Source of the DNA: JANNNF01 sp040385825
GTDB lineage: Bacteria; Pseudomonadota; Alphaproteobacteria; Rhodobacterales; Rhodobacteraceae
Reading direction: 5' to 3'
Assembly (NCBI GenBank): GCA_040385825.1
Contig: JAZKGQ010000023.1
Location: forward strand, 42,043-106,042
DNA length: 64,000 nucleotides
Shown: positions 51,891 to 60,890 of the stretch, piece after piece
Position numbering within the stretch: position 1 is the first letter of the stretch
Layout of the letters: each line of letters opens with the position of its first letter
Notes under the pieces: generated by a model
Database searches by the model: none
What the model saw: the letters and a program-made list of their open reading frames with translations, nothing else
Told to the model about the DNA's origin: nothing
Position numbers and translations under genes: made by a program

Positions 51891-53401
51891 CACAGGTCCA
51901 GACACAGTTGGGCACCGTTGCCGCGCATCGATCTGCGCGGCGCGCGGTCATTCACAAAGCGCGGATCGGCGCGGCTGGCGTGGCGGTCGGCGATCATCGC
52001 GGCCTGGGCCGCGAACCCCGGCGCCTTGCGCGCGCCCGACATCGCCGCGCGCGCCGCACGGGCGGCGACGGCCACATCCACCACGGGTTCGGGGTATCGG
52101 CGGCCCAGCAGACCCTGCGCCCCCGGCCAGCGCCAGGGCTGTTGCAGGAACCCGTCCGGCACGGCTGCCAGTTCCGGGCACCAGCGCCGGGTAAAGGCCC
52201 CGGTCGGATCCTGGTCCAGCCCCTGCTTGACCGGGTTGTAGATGCGCAGGCTGTTGATGCCGGTGGTGCCCGACTGCATCTGCACCTGCGGCCAGTGGAT
52301 GCCGGGTTCGTAATCGGTGAACCGCCGTGCCAGCACCGCCCCCGTCTGGCGCCAGTCCAGCCACAGATGATAGGACGCCACCGCCATGACCATTGCCCGC
52401 ATCCTGAAGTTCAGCCACCCCGTCGCAGCCAGATAGCGCATGCAGGCATCCAGAAAAGGCAGACCGGTTTCCCCGACCGCCCAGGCCTGCAACAGCGCCG
52501 CATCGCCGTGGCGGGGGCGCAGGGCTTCGGCGGTGTCATGCAGGCAGCGGGTTTCGATCGAGGGCTGATCTTCAAGCTTCTGCACGAAATGATCGCGCCA
52601 TGCCAGCCGCGCCTGAAAGCTGGCCAGCGCCCCGGCCCATTGCCCGCCGGGCCGCTCTGCCGCGCGGGCTGCGGTGGCCTGCACCACCTCGCGCAGCGAC
52701 AGCGCGCCGATGGCGATATGGGGCGACAGCCGCGAACAGGCCCGCTCGGCCGACAGGGGCGCGGACATCGCGCTGCGGTAGGGCTGGCCCCGGTGGTGCA
52801 GAAAACTGTCCAGCGTGGCCAGTGCCTGCGCCCGGCCCCCGGTCTGACGGTGCGGGCAGGGATCATCGGCCAGACGCAAGGCGCGGGCGGTGGGAATCTG
52901 CCCCGGTTCGGCCCCCGCCACGGCGGTCACACTCGCCACTTCGGTCAGAGGCTGCGCCATGAACCCGTCGCGCAGACCCGCCCAGCCATCGCGGCCCGGC
53001 AGCCGCCGGACCACGCCGCATTGCGGCAGTTCCTGCCAGCGGATGCCCGATGCTTTCGCCCAGGCCCCCACCCGCAGGTCACGCGCATAGGTCCACAGGT
53101 TGCCGGTTTCCTCATGGCTGACCATCCGGGCGATGTGATGCTGGCGGGCCAGCCGGTCCAGCACCTGTACCGCCTCGCCCACCCGCACGATCAGCGGCAG
53201 GCCGATGGCGGCCAGATCGCGGCGCAGATCGGCCAGCGCCTCGGCCACCAGCGCCCAGTGCCGCGCCGATGTATCGGGCAGCGCCCAATAGTCCGGCTCG
53301 ACGATATAGACCGGCAACACCGCCCCCAACCCCGCCGCACAGGCAAGGGCGGGGTGATCCGACAGGCGCAGGTCGCGCTTGAGCCAAACGAGAACATTCA
53401 T
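51890..53401 (-). CDS. Cryptochrome/photolyase family protein
   Basis: 503 residues. MNVLVWLKRDLRLSDHPAL opens the antenna-binding Rossmann domain; the FAD domain holds SRLSPHIAIGALSLREV, WRDHFVQKLED, TGWLNFRMRAMVMAVASYHL, then FTDYEPGIHWPQVQMQSGTTG. The group paired with DUF2256 includes uncharacterised bacterial cryptochrome-like photolyases, so either blue-light DNA repair or signalling is possible. ATG 53401 is the family N terminus. Confidence 0.9.
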   Translation of the reverse strand: MNVLVWLKRDLRLSDHPALACAAGLGAVLPVYIVEPDYWALPDTSARHWALVAEALADLRRDLAAIGLPLIVRVGEAVQVLDRLARQHHIARMVSHEETGNLWTYARDLRVGAWAKASGIRWQELPQCGVVRRLPGRDGWAGLRDGFMAQPLTEVASVTAVAGAEPGQIPTARALRLADDPCPHRQTGGRAQALATLDSFLHHRGQPYRSAMSAPLSAERACSRLSPHIAIGALSLREVVQATAARAAERPGGQWAGALASFQARLAWRDHFVQKLEDQPSIETRCLHDTAEALRPRHGDAALLQAWAVGETGLPFLDACMRYLAATGWLNFRMRAMVMAVASYHLWLDWRQTGAVLARRFTDYEPGIHWPQVQMQSGTTGINSLRIYNPVKQGLDQDPTGAFTRRWCPELAAVPDGFLQQPWRWPGAQGLLGRRYPEPVVDVAVAARAARAAMSGARKAPGFAAQAAMIADRHASRADPRFVNDRAPRRSMRGNGAQLCLDL

Positions 53402-53495
53402 GGAACATATCTGATAGCGGCTTTGCCGGATTCGTAAAGCCCCCGCTTGCACTCGGGGCCATGACGCCTAGGGTGGGCGCCGACAGGAGGCTGCC

Positions 53496-56072
53496 ATGAC
53501 CGATCATTCCCCGACCATCCATCTTGCCGATTACGCGCCCTATTCGCATCTGGCAACACAGGTGGCCCTGACCTTCCGCCTTGCACCCGACGCGACCCGC
53601 GTGCTGACGCGGATCGGATTTGCTCCCAACCCTGCGGCCAGCCCCGGTCAGGATCTGCGCCTGATGGGCGAAGGGCTGCGGCTGATCGCGCTGACGCTTG
53701 ACGGGGTGGCGGTCGACGTGACCCCCGATGCCAAGGGCCTGACCCTGCCTGCCGATATGTTGCCCGACGGGCCGTTCACGCTGGAAACCGAGGTGGAAAT
53801 CGCCCCCGCCGCCAACACCGCGCTGGAGGGGCTGTACATGTCGCGCGGCATGTATTGCACGCAATGCGAGGCTGAAGGCTTTCGCAAGATCACCTTCTAC
53901 CCCGACCGCCCCGATGTGATGGCCACCTTCCGGGTGCGGGTCGAGGCAGACCTGCCGGTGCTGCTGTCGAACGGCAATCCGGTGGGGCAGGGACCGGGCT
54001 GGGCCGAATGGGATGATCCCTGGCCCAAACCGTCCTATCTGTTCGCGCTGGTCGCGGGCGATCTGGTGGCGCATTCGGCGCCCTTCACCACGATGTCGGG
54101 CCGCAAGGTGGCGCTGAACATCTGGGTGCGCGACGGCGATCAGGACCGCTGCGCCTATGCGATGGACAGTTTGATCCGGTCGATGCGGTGGGACGAACAG
54201 GTTTACGGGCGCGAATACGATCTGGACGTGTTCAACATCGTGGCCGTCGATGATTTCAACATGGGTGCGATGGAGAACAAGGGGCTGAACATCTTCAACT
54301 CCAAATACGTCCTCGCCAGCCCCGAAACCGCGACGGATGATGACTTTGGCCGCATCGAGGCGATCATCGCGCATGAATATTTCCACAACTGGACCGGCAA
54401 CCGCATCACCTGCCGCGACTGGTTTCAACTGTGCCTCAAGGAAGGGCTGACCGTGTTCCGCGATCAGCAGTTCACCGGCGACATGCGCAGCCATGCGGTG
54501 AAGCGGATCGAGGATGTGCTGACCCTGCGCGGCCGCCAGTTCCGCGAGGATGGCGGGCCGCTGGCCCATGCGGTGCGGCCGGAAAGCTTTGTCGAGATCA
54601 ACAATTTCTACACCGCGACCGTTTACGAAAAAGGGGCCGAGGTGATCGGCATGCTCAAGCGGCTGGTGGGGGACGATGGCTATGCCAAGGCGCTGGACCT
54701 GTATTTCGCGCGGCATGACGGGCAGGCGGCGACGATCGAAGACTGGCTCACGGTGTTTCAGGATGCCACGGGCCGCGATCTGACCCAGTTCAAGCGCTGG
54801 TATTCTCAGGCCGGAACCCCGCGCGTGACGGTGGCCGAAGATTGGGCGGATGGCAGTTATACCCTTCATCTGACACAGGAAAACTCCGCCACCCCCGGCC
54901 AGCCGCACAAGGACCCCAAGCTGATACCGGTTGCCGTAGGCCTGCTGAACCCCAATGGCGACGAGGTGCTGCCGACCCAGGTGCTGGAACTGTCGGAACC
55001 GCGGCAATCCTTCCGGTTCGAGGGGCTGGCCTCGCGGCCTGTCGCGTCGATCCTGCGGGGGTTTTCCGCGCCGGTGGTGCTGGACCGGCAGATGTCGGCG
55101 CAGGACCGGGCATTTCTTCTGGCGCATGACACCGACCCGTTCAACAAATGGGAAGCGGGCCGGGCCCTTGCCAAGGATGTGCTGGCGCGGATGATTGTCG
55201 AAGGCGCCGATGTGGCCCCCGACTGGCTGGAGGCGCTGGCACAGGTCGCATTCGACGAAAGCCTCGATCCCGCCTTCCGCGCCCTGTGCCTGCGGCTGCC
55301 CGCCGAGGATGACATGGCCCAGACCCTGTTTGCCGCAGGCCATGTGCCGGACCCTGCCGCCCTTCACGCCGCCCGCCGACAGATGGGCACCGCCCTTGCC
55401 CAACGGCTGTCGCCGCAAGGGGCAGGCTCCGGCCTGTCGGGGCTGATCGCCGGGCTGGCCGATCCGGGGCCGTTCAGCCCCGATGCCGCGGCTGCGGGCA
55501 AGCGGGCCTTGCGTCTGGCGGCGCTGGCGCTGCTGACGCGGGTGGATGGCGGCCATGCGGCACAGGCCGGGTTTGCCGGGGCGGGCAACATGACCGAGCA
55601 ACTGGGCGCGCTGGCCTGTCTGCTGGACATCGGGCAGGGCATGGCGGAACTTGCGGTGTTCGAGGCCAGATGGGGCCGGGATGCCAATGTGATGGACAAG
55701 TGGTTTGCCTTGCAGATCGCGGCGGCACCGCCCGGTCAGGCGGCCCGGACGACCGACCGGATGACCCGGCATCCGGGTTTCGACTGGAAGAACCCCAACC
55801 GGTTTCGTGCCGTCATCGGCGCGCTGTCGGCCAACCATGCGGGGTTTCACGCGGCCTCGGGGGCGGGGTATGCGCTGGTTGCGGACTGGCTGATCCGGCT
55901 GGACCCGCTGAACCCGCAAACGGCGGCGCGGATGTCGGGCGCGTTTGAAACCTGGCCACGCTATGACGCCGACCGTCAGGCGCTGATGCGCGGCCAGATG
56001 CAGCGAATACTGGCAACGCCGGGTCTAAGCGGCGATCTGGGCGAAATGGTCGGGCGCATGTTGGGCGCGTAG
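53496..56072 (+). CDS. pepN: Aminopeptidase N (M1 family)
   Basis: 858 residues. The exopeptidase motif GAMENKGLNIF is near 257, and the zinc motif HEYFHNW at 293-299 with the distal Glu ~19 residues later. It is a broad-specificity cytoplasmic aminopeptidase for peptide turnover. AGGAGG lies just before the ATG. The TAG stop at 56070-56072 is inside the GTAG of a REP, so the last residues may differ from relatives. Confidence 0.95.
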   Translation: MTDHSPTIHLADYAPYSHLATQVALTFRLAPDATRVLTRIGFAPNPAASPGQDLRLMGEGLRLIALTLDGVAVDVTPDAKGLTLPADMLPDGPFTLETEVEIAPAANTALEGLYMSRGMYCTQCEAEGFRKITFYPDRPDVMATFRVRVEADLPVLLSNGNPVGQGPGWAEWDDPWPKPSYLFALVAGDLVAHSAPFTTMSGRKVALNIWVRDGDQDRCAYAMDSLIRSMRWDEQVYGREYDLDVFNIVAVDDFNMGAMENKGLNIFNSKYVLASPETATDDDFGRIEAIIAHEYFHNWTGNRITCRDWFQLCLKEGLTVFRDQQFTGDMRSHAVKRIEDVLTLRGRQFREDGGPLAHAVRPESFVEINNFYTATVYEKGAEVIGMLKRLVGDDGYAKALDLYFARHDGQAATIEDWLTVFQDATGRDLTQFKRWYSQAGTPRVTVAEDWADGSYTLHLTQENSATPGQPHKDPKLIPVAVGLLNPNGDEVLPTQVLELSEPRQSFRFEGLASRPVASILRGFSAPVVLDRQMSAQDRAFLLAHDTDPFNKWEAGRALAKDVLARMIVEGADVAPDWLEALAQVAFDESLDPAFRALCLRLPAEDDMAQTLFAAGHVPDPAALHAARRQMGTALAQRLSPQGAGSGLSGLIAGLADPGPFSPDAAAAGKRALRLAALALLTRVDGGHAAQAGFAGAGNMTEQLGALACLLDIGQGMAELAVFEARWGRDANVMDKWFALQIAAAPPGQAARTTDRMTRHPGFDWKNPNRFRAVIGALSANHAGFHAASGAGYALVADWLIRLDPLNPQTAARMSGAFETWPRYDADRQALMRGQMQRILATPGLSGDLGEMVGRMLGA

Positions 56073-56091
56073 GATGGGCAATCTGCCCATC
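56069..56091 (+). repeat. GTAG REP, GATGGGCA class, copy 3
   Basis: GTAG followed by GATGGGCA-ATC-TGCCCATC, identical to copy 1 at 44510 and 11.5 kb from the RAYT gene. It overlaps the pepN stop and lies 5 bases before the stop of the convergent transglycosylase gene. Confidence 0.88.
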
Positions 56092-56095
56092 CCCC

Positions 56096-56734
56096 TTACC
56101 GGCAATAGCTTTGCTTCGAGGTCCAGGCCGACATTTCGGCCCGTTTGGACGCCGATCTGAACGGTCCCCAGTCGCGCCCGATGCCGCGGTTGCCGCGGCC
56201 TGCGACCACGCCGTCGCGCCCGACCTGGGCGGCCACGATCCTGACCGCGCAGGCCAGATTGGCGCTGCCGTCCTTCAGCCCGCCGCCACAGTCGTATTGC
56301 GACGCCGTGGCGGGCGAAATCTGCATCAGCCCGACATAGCGCCCGCCGCCGCCCGAGGCCCGCGGGTTCCAGCTGCTCTCATACTTGGCCACCGCCGACA
56401 GCAGCCCGACCCAGAAGGCCCGGCGGTCTTGCAACGGGGCTTTGGGATAGGCAGGGCACCAGGCGGCAATATCGCCGGGCACGCGGTTTGCCAGCACATC
56501 ATCGCGCGCCGCCACCGCCAGCAGGGTTGATGTCGTCCAGCCCGCGGCTTCGGGGCGGTGATCCCACCGCATGGCGGGCAAGGCGAAGTCCGGCATCTGC
56601 GGCAGCTTGCCCGGCACGCAGGCGGCAAGGGTGGCGGCAAATGTCATCCCCGCAGCCAGACGCCTGAAGCCGATGCGCGTGGCGGTGCGCGTGGCGGTGC
56701 GGGGGCGTTCTGCCCTTGGTTGTGCCGCGCGCAT
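56096..56734 (-). CDS. Lytic transglycosylase-like lipoprotein (SLT domain)
   Basis: 212 residues. The signal region RLAAGMTFAATLAACVPG has lipobox LAAC. The SLT domain follows: the catalytic Glu is in KYESSWNPRASGGGGRYVG, then LMQISPATASQYDCGGG and CAVRIVAAQVGRDGVV. It would cut peptidoglycan at MurNAc-GlcNAc bonds. The start at 56734 is uncertain because the region before the lipobox has several ATGs; MRAAQPRAERP puts about 39 residues before the Cys, which is long. Confidence 0.82.
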   Translation of the reverse strand: MRAAQPRAERPRTATRTATRIGFRRLAAGMTFAATLAACVPGKLPQMPDFALPAMRWDHRPEAAGWTTSTLLAVAARDDVLANRVPGDIAAWCPAYPKAPLQDRRAFWVGLLSAVAKYESSWNPRASGGGGRYVGLMQISPATASQYDCGGGLKDGSANLACAVRIVAAQVGRDGVVAGRGNRGIGRDWGPFRSASKRAEMSAWTSKQSYCR

Positions 56735-56830
56735 GACACGGCAAATCCCTTCACTGACCATCATTCCGCCCCGTTCGTCCGCTATCCATCCACCCAGTGA
56801 CTTCGCAGTGACACCGCAAGGACAATCGGC

Positions 56831-58090
56831 ATGGGCTTTACACCGCGGCTTGAACGTCTGGCCATTCGGCTGACCACCCCTGCGCGGTTTTTCGCCGGGT
56901 TGGCGGTGCGCGACTGGCGCAAGGCCGGGGCCGCGGGCGCCTTGTCCGGGCCGGCGGATGGCCCGTTCCTGCCGCCGATCTCTGATCTGGCGCCGCCGAT
57001 CCCGGCCTGTCTGCGCATCGCCGTGCCGCTGTTTCGCACCGCCCCGCAGGTTGCCGCCTGGGCGCAGGTGGTGGCGGTCCACAAGGCGATGGCCGATGCC
57101 GGGCGCTGGCCCGACCTGCTGGCGGCGCTGCGGGCGGCCGACCAGTCGCGCGTGACGATGGAGGGCGGCAAGCGCATCGTCGACCTTGTGTCCGAAGGCG
57201 CGCGGGCCGGTCTGGCCGCTGCAATCGCGCGGCAGGATTTCACCGCCGCCAGCCATGAACTCGACCGCATCGCCACCGGGCTTGGCCCCCATGCGCAGGA
57301 CTATGCCGCAGCCCATCTGCTGGCGCAGGCGCATCTTGATCTGGGCTGGGCGCTGCGCGAGGCGGGGCGTCTGGCAGACCAGACCGGCGCGCTGACCTGT
57401 GCGGGCTGGGCGGCCTATCGCACCCATGTCGCCGCCGCCGAGGCGGCCTTGGGCGATTTCGACCCGCTGGAACTGCTGTCGCCCTTGCTTGCGGGCACCC
57501 GCTATCTGCTGGTGCGGGGCCTCGATGACGGGGAAGACCTGTGCCACGACTGGTACGAGGACTGGAGCGATCTGGACCCGACCAACTGGGCCGTGCATGC
57601 CACCCATGCGCCGCAACTGTTGCCGAACTGGTTTGGCAGCAAGACAGGCTTTGACGCCGAAGCCCGCCTTGCCATGGCCCGCACCGAGGAGGATATGGGG
57701 GCCGCGGCCTATGCGATGTTCTACCGCGCGGTTGCAGACGTGCTGGGCGACATGCCCGCCGAGATGGACCTTGGCCTGCTGGTGCAGGGCTTGCGCGATC
57801 TGGCGGATCAGACCGGCTGTCAGTACCGGGCCAATATCGTGGCGGGCGTGCTGACCGAACTTGCGCATGCGCTGCACTTGGAAGGGCCCGGCGCCGAGGA
57901 CCGCTTTGCGCTGGTCCGGCAGGCGCTGGAGGATGTGGTGACCACGCAACTGCGCGAATTTCACCTGACGGCCTGGGAAAATGGCGATGACAGCATCCGT
58001 TGGGCGCTGGCGCAGGTGTTTGGCGCGCGGCTGACCCCTGCGGCGCGGGTGATCGTGGGCAAGGCCGGGCTGGCGCTGACCCACCCCTGA
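56831..58090 (+). CDS. Conserved protein of unknown function
   Basis: 419 residues, mostly helical and Ala/Leu-rich, with no signal peptide or membrane helix. Distinct parts are LVRGLDDGEDLCHDWYEDW, DPTNWAVHATHAPQLLPNWF and GQCQYRAN-like GCQYRANIVAGVLTELAHAL. I do not recognise a family; the repeated helix pairs could be TPR-like. It diverges from the transglycosylase gene and is followed by gatB 76 bases later. Confidence 0.7.
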   Translation: MGFTPRLERLAIRLTTPARFFAGLAVRDWRKAGAAGALSGPADGPFLPPISDLAPPIPACLRIAVPLFRTAPQVAAWAQVVAVHKAMADAGRWPDLLAALRAADQSRVTMEGGKRIVDLVSEGARAGLAAAIARQDFTAASHELDRIATGLGPHAQDYAAAHLLAQAHLDLGWALREAGRLADQTGALTCAGWAAYRTHVAAAEAALGDFDPLELLSPLLAGTRYLLVRGLDDGEDLCHDWYEDWSDLDPTNWAVHATHAPQLLPNWFGSKTGFDAEARLAMARTEEDMGAAAYAMFYRAVADVLGDMPAEMDLGLLVQGLRDLADQTGCQYRANIVAGVLTELAHALHLEGPGAEDRFALVRQALEDVVTTQLREFHLTAWENGDDSIRWALAQVFGARLTPAARVIVGKAGLALTHP

Positions 58091-58166
58091 CGCGCTCTCC
58101 TGATCCGCCCTTGCCCCGCGCCCCGTGTCTGCCTAAAAAGGCCGGATCATTCTGCCGGAGGCTGCC

Positions 58167-59678
58167 ATGCTCGATCTGACCTATTCCTTGCCGAAACCGC
58201 GGGTGATTTCCGGGGTCAGGCATGACTGGGAACTGGTGATCGGCATGGAAATTCACGCGCAGGTGTCGTCCAACGCCAAGCTGTTTTCGGGCGCGTCCAC
58301 GCAGGTCGGGTCGGAACCCAATTCATGCGTGGCCTTCGTGGATGCGGCGATGCCCGGCATGTTGCCGGTGATCAACGCGTTCTGCGTCGAACAGGCGGTG
58401 CGCACCGGGTTGGGCCTGAAGGCGCAGATCAACCTGATGTCGGCCTTTGACCGCAAGAATTACTTCTACCCCGATCTGCCGCAGGGCTATCAGATCAGCC
58501 AGCTTTACCACCCCATCGTGGGCGAGGGCGAAGTGCTGGTCGAAATGTCGCCCGGCGTGGCCCGGCTGGTGCGGATCGAACGCATCCATCTGGAACAGGA
58601 CGCGGGCAAGTCCATTCACGACATGGACCCGACCATGTCCTTCGTCGATTTCAACCGCACCGGCGTTGCCCTGATGGAGATTGTCAGCCGCCCCGACATT
58701 CGCGGCCCCGAGGAAGCGGCAGCCTATGTCACCAAGCTGCGCCAGATCCTGCGCTATCTGGGCACCTGCGATGGCAACATGCAGAACGGCAACCTGCGCG
58801 CCGATGTGAACGTGTCGGTCTGCCGTCCGGGACAGTACGAGAAATATCAGGCGACGCAGGACTTTGGCCATCTGGGCACGCGCTGCGAGATCAAGAACAT
58901 GAACTCGATGCGGTTCATCCAGCTTGCGATTGATCATGAGGCCCGGCGCCAGATCGCCATTCTGGAAGATGGCGGGTCCGTGCATCAGGAAACCCGGCTC
59001 TATGACCCCGACCGCAACGAAACCCGGTCGATGCGGTCCAAGGAAGAAGCGCATGACTACCGCTATTTCCCGTGTCCCGACCTGCTGCCGCTGGAGATCG
59101 AGCAGGCCTGGGTTGACCAGATTGCGGCCACCTTGCCGGAACTGCCCGATGCCAAGAAGGCCCGCTTCATGGGCGATTTCGGGCTGACCGATTATGACGC
59201 CAACGTGCTGACCGCCGATCTGGAATCGTCGTCCTATTTCGAGGCGGTCGCGCAGGGGCGTGATGGCAAGCAGGCGGCGAACTGGGTGATCAACGAATTG
59301 TTTGGCCGCCTGAACAAGGAAGGTCTGACCGTGACCGACAGCCCGGTGTCCGCGGCCCAGCTTGGCGGCGTGCTGGACCTGATCGGGTCGGGGCAGATCA
59401 GCGGCAAGATGGCGAAGGATCTGTTTGAACGGGTGTGGACCGAAGGCGGTGATCCGGCGGACCTTGCGGCCAAACACGGCATGCAGCAGGTGACGGATAC
59501 CGCCGAGATCGAGGCTGCGGTCGATGCGATTATCGCCGAAAATCCGGGGCAGGTGGAAAAGGCCCGCGCCAACCCCCGGCTTGCGGGCTGGTTCACCGGG
59601 CAGGTGTTGAAGGCGACGGGTGGCAAGGCGAACCCGGCCACGGTGAATGATCTGGTCGCAAGGAAGCTGGGTCTGTGA
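58167..59678 (+). CDS. gatB: Asp/Glu-tRNA amidotransferase subunit B
   Basis: 503 residues. WELVIGMEIHAQVSSNAKLFSG, FYPDLPQGYQISQLY, EQDAGKSIHD, and the C-terminal YqeY-like tail (AANWVINELFGRLNK...NDLVARKLG) define GatB. With GatA and GatC, not in this window, it amidates Glu-tRNA(Gln) and Asp-tRNA(Asn). CGGAGG lies 7 bases before the ATG. Confidence 0.96.
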   Translation: MLDLTYSLPKPRVISGVRHDWELVIGMEIHAQVSSNAKLFSGASTQVGSEPNSCVAFVDAAMPGMLPVINAFCVEQAVRTGLGLKAQINLMSAFDRKNYFYPDLPQGYQISQLYHPIVGEGEVLVEMSPGVARLVRIERIHLEQDAGKSIHDMDPTMSFVDFNRTGVALMEIVSRPDIRGPEEAAAYVTKLRQILRYLGTCDGNMQNGNLRADVNVSVCRPGQYEKYQATQDFGHLGTRCEIKNMNSMRFIQLAIDHEARRQIAILEDGGSVHQETRLYDPDRNETRSMRSKEEAHDYRYFPCPDLLPLEIEQAWVDQIAATLPELPDAKKARFMGDFGLTDYDANVLTADLESSSYFEAVAQGRDGKQAANWVINELFGRLNKEGLTVTDSPVSAAQLGGVLDLIGSGQISGKMAKDLFERVWTEGGDPADLAAKHGMQQVTDTAEIEAAVDAIIAENPGQVEKARANPRLAGWFTGQVLKATGGKANPATVNDLVARKLGL

Positions 59679-60331
59679 GCGTCTGGGGCCGCCTTGTTGC
59701 GGCCCTGCGCCGTGTGGACCCGGCCCGCCTGATGGCGCAGGGGCGGGCGGAACTGGGCCGGGTGCAGCGGCTGGAAGGCCCGCATGCCCTGCGGGTTCTG
59801 GCCCGCGCGATCGATCTGTTTCAGGCGGCGCTTGCCGCAGGCGACCGGGCCGAGGCCACGCTGGCGCTGGCGCAGGCGCTGCGGATGAAGGCCGAACGCA
59901 GCCCGCCCGAACAGGCCCCCCTGCTGCGGGCGCGGGCAGTGGCGATGCTGAAGGCGCTGCTGTCGGACCGCGCGATTGCGCGCGACGATTCTGCCCATCA
60001 CCGCGTGCTGGAAGCCTTGGCAGCGGCCTGGCTGCCCCTGCCGCATGACGCGCCCGACAGCGCCGCCAGCCTGGCCCTGCTGATCCGCGCGCGCGATACG
60101 CAATCGGCTGCGGTGGCGGCCCTTGACCGCGCCGCCCGCCCCGGCCTGTGGGCGCACAGCCTGCTGCGGCAGGCCGATCTGGACCGCGGCATCGCCGCCC
60201 ACCCCCTCACCCCCGATGCCGCACGGCATCTGGCGATGGCCCAGCTTGCCACCGCATCGGCGCAGGATGTGTTAAGCCGGTTTTCGCCTGACGCCCGGCC
60301 ATCTGCCGCTCATGGCCTGATAAGCCCCTGA
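59675..60331 (+). CDS. Helical protein of unknown function coupled to gatB
   Basis: 218 residues starting at a GTG that overlaps the gatB stop (GTGA). The sequence is almost wholly helical and Ala/Leu/Arg-rich (ALAQALRMKAERSPPEQAPL), with TPR-like spacing around ALRVLARAIDLFQAALAAGD. I do not recognise it. Coupling to gatB is the only functional hint. Confidence 0.65.
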   Translation: MSVWGRLVAALRRVDPARLMAQGRAELGRVQRLEGPHALRVLARAIDLFQAALAAGDRAEATLALAQALRMKAERSPPEQAPLLRARAVAMLKALLSDRAIARDDSAHHRVLEALAAAWLPLPHDAPDSAASLALLIRARDTQSAAVAALDRAARPGLWAHSLLRQADLDRGIAAHPLTPDAARHLAMAQLATASAQDVLSRFSPDARPSAAHGLISP

Positions 60332-60482
60332 TCAGCCCCTAGAGGTTGCGGGGCATACCCCCTAAAACACAACATGCGGGGGCTGTGGCACAATCCGCCC
60401 GGTTTCGGGAATTTGTGTTTGTTGTCTTGGCCTTGGACGGCGAATCTCGCTAAACTTGTTAACATTGTGGTGGAGGATCGCT

Positions 60483-60890
60483 ATGCAAAGCTATGAATTC
60501 AAGGTGATCCCGGCGCCGCGCCGTGGCATCAAGGCCCGAGGCGTCAAGACCACCGAAGACCGCTTTGCGCTGGCGCTGACCGAGGTGATGAATGACCTTG
60601 GCCGCGATGGTTGGGATTATGTCCGCGCCGACGCGCTGCCCTGCGATGAACGCACCGGGCTGACCGGCACCAAGACCACGTTCCAGAACATGCTGGTGTT
60701 CCGCCGCCCGTTGGCGGCAGGGGCGGTGCCCACCCCGATGGCGGTGTCCGAGGTTGAAACCCCCGCCTTGATGCTGCGCGCCACCATGCAGGATGACGCG
60801 CCACCGCTGCGGTTGGGTGTCTCTGCCACCGCGCCCGAAGGCGCTGCTCCGGCGATTGGTCCGGCCAAGATGGGCGTCGCGGCCGAATAG
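60483..60890 (+). CDS. DUF4177-type protein
   Basis: 135 residues. YEFKVIPAPRRGIKARGVKT and EVMNDLGRDGWDYVRADALP followed by LVFRRPL match DUF4177-like proteins; the rest is a Pro/Ala-rich tail. Function unknown. GGTGGAGG lies upstream of ATG 60483. The leader from 60400 is AT-rich (TTGTTAACATT) and may hold the promoter. Confidence 0.78.
   Translation: MQSYEFKVIPAPRRGIKARGVKTTEDRFALALTEVMNDLGRDGWDYVRADALPCDERTGLTGTKTTFQNMLVFRRPLAAGAVPTPMAVSEVETPALMLRATMQDDAPPLRLGVSATAPEGAAPAIGPAKMGVAAE

Noticed and set aside
53112..55919. A 935-codon minus-strand frame opposite pepN
   Set aside because: pepN has GAMEN and HExxH motifs in frame; the antisense frame lacks domains and is a GC-bias shadow.
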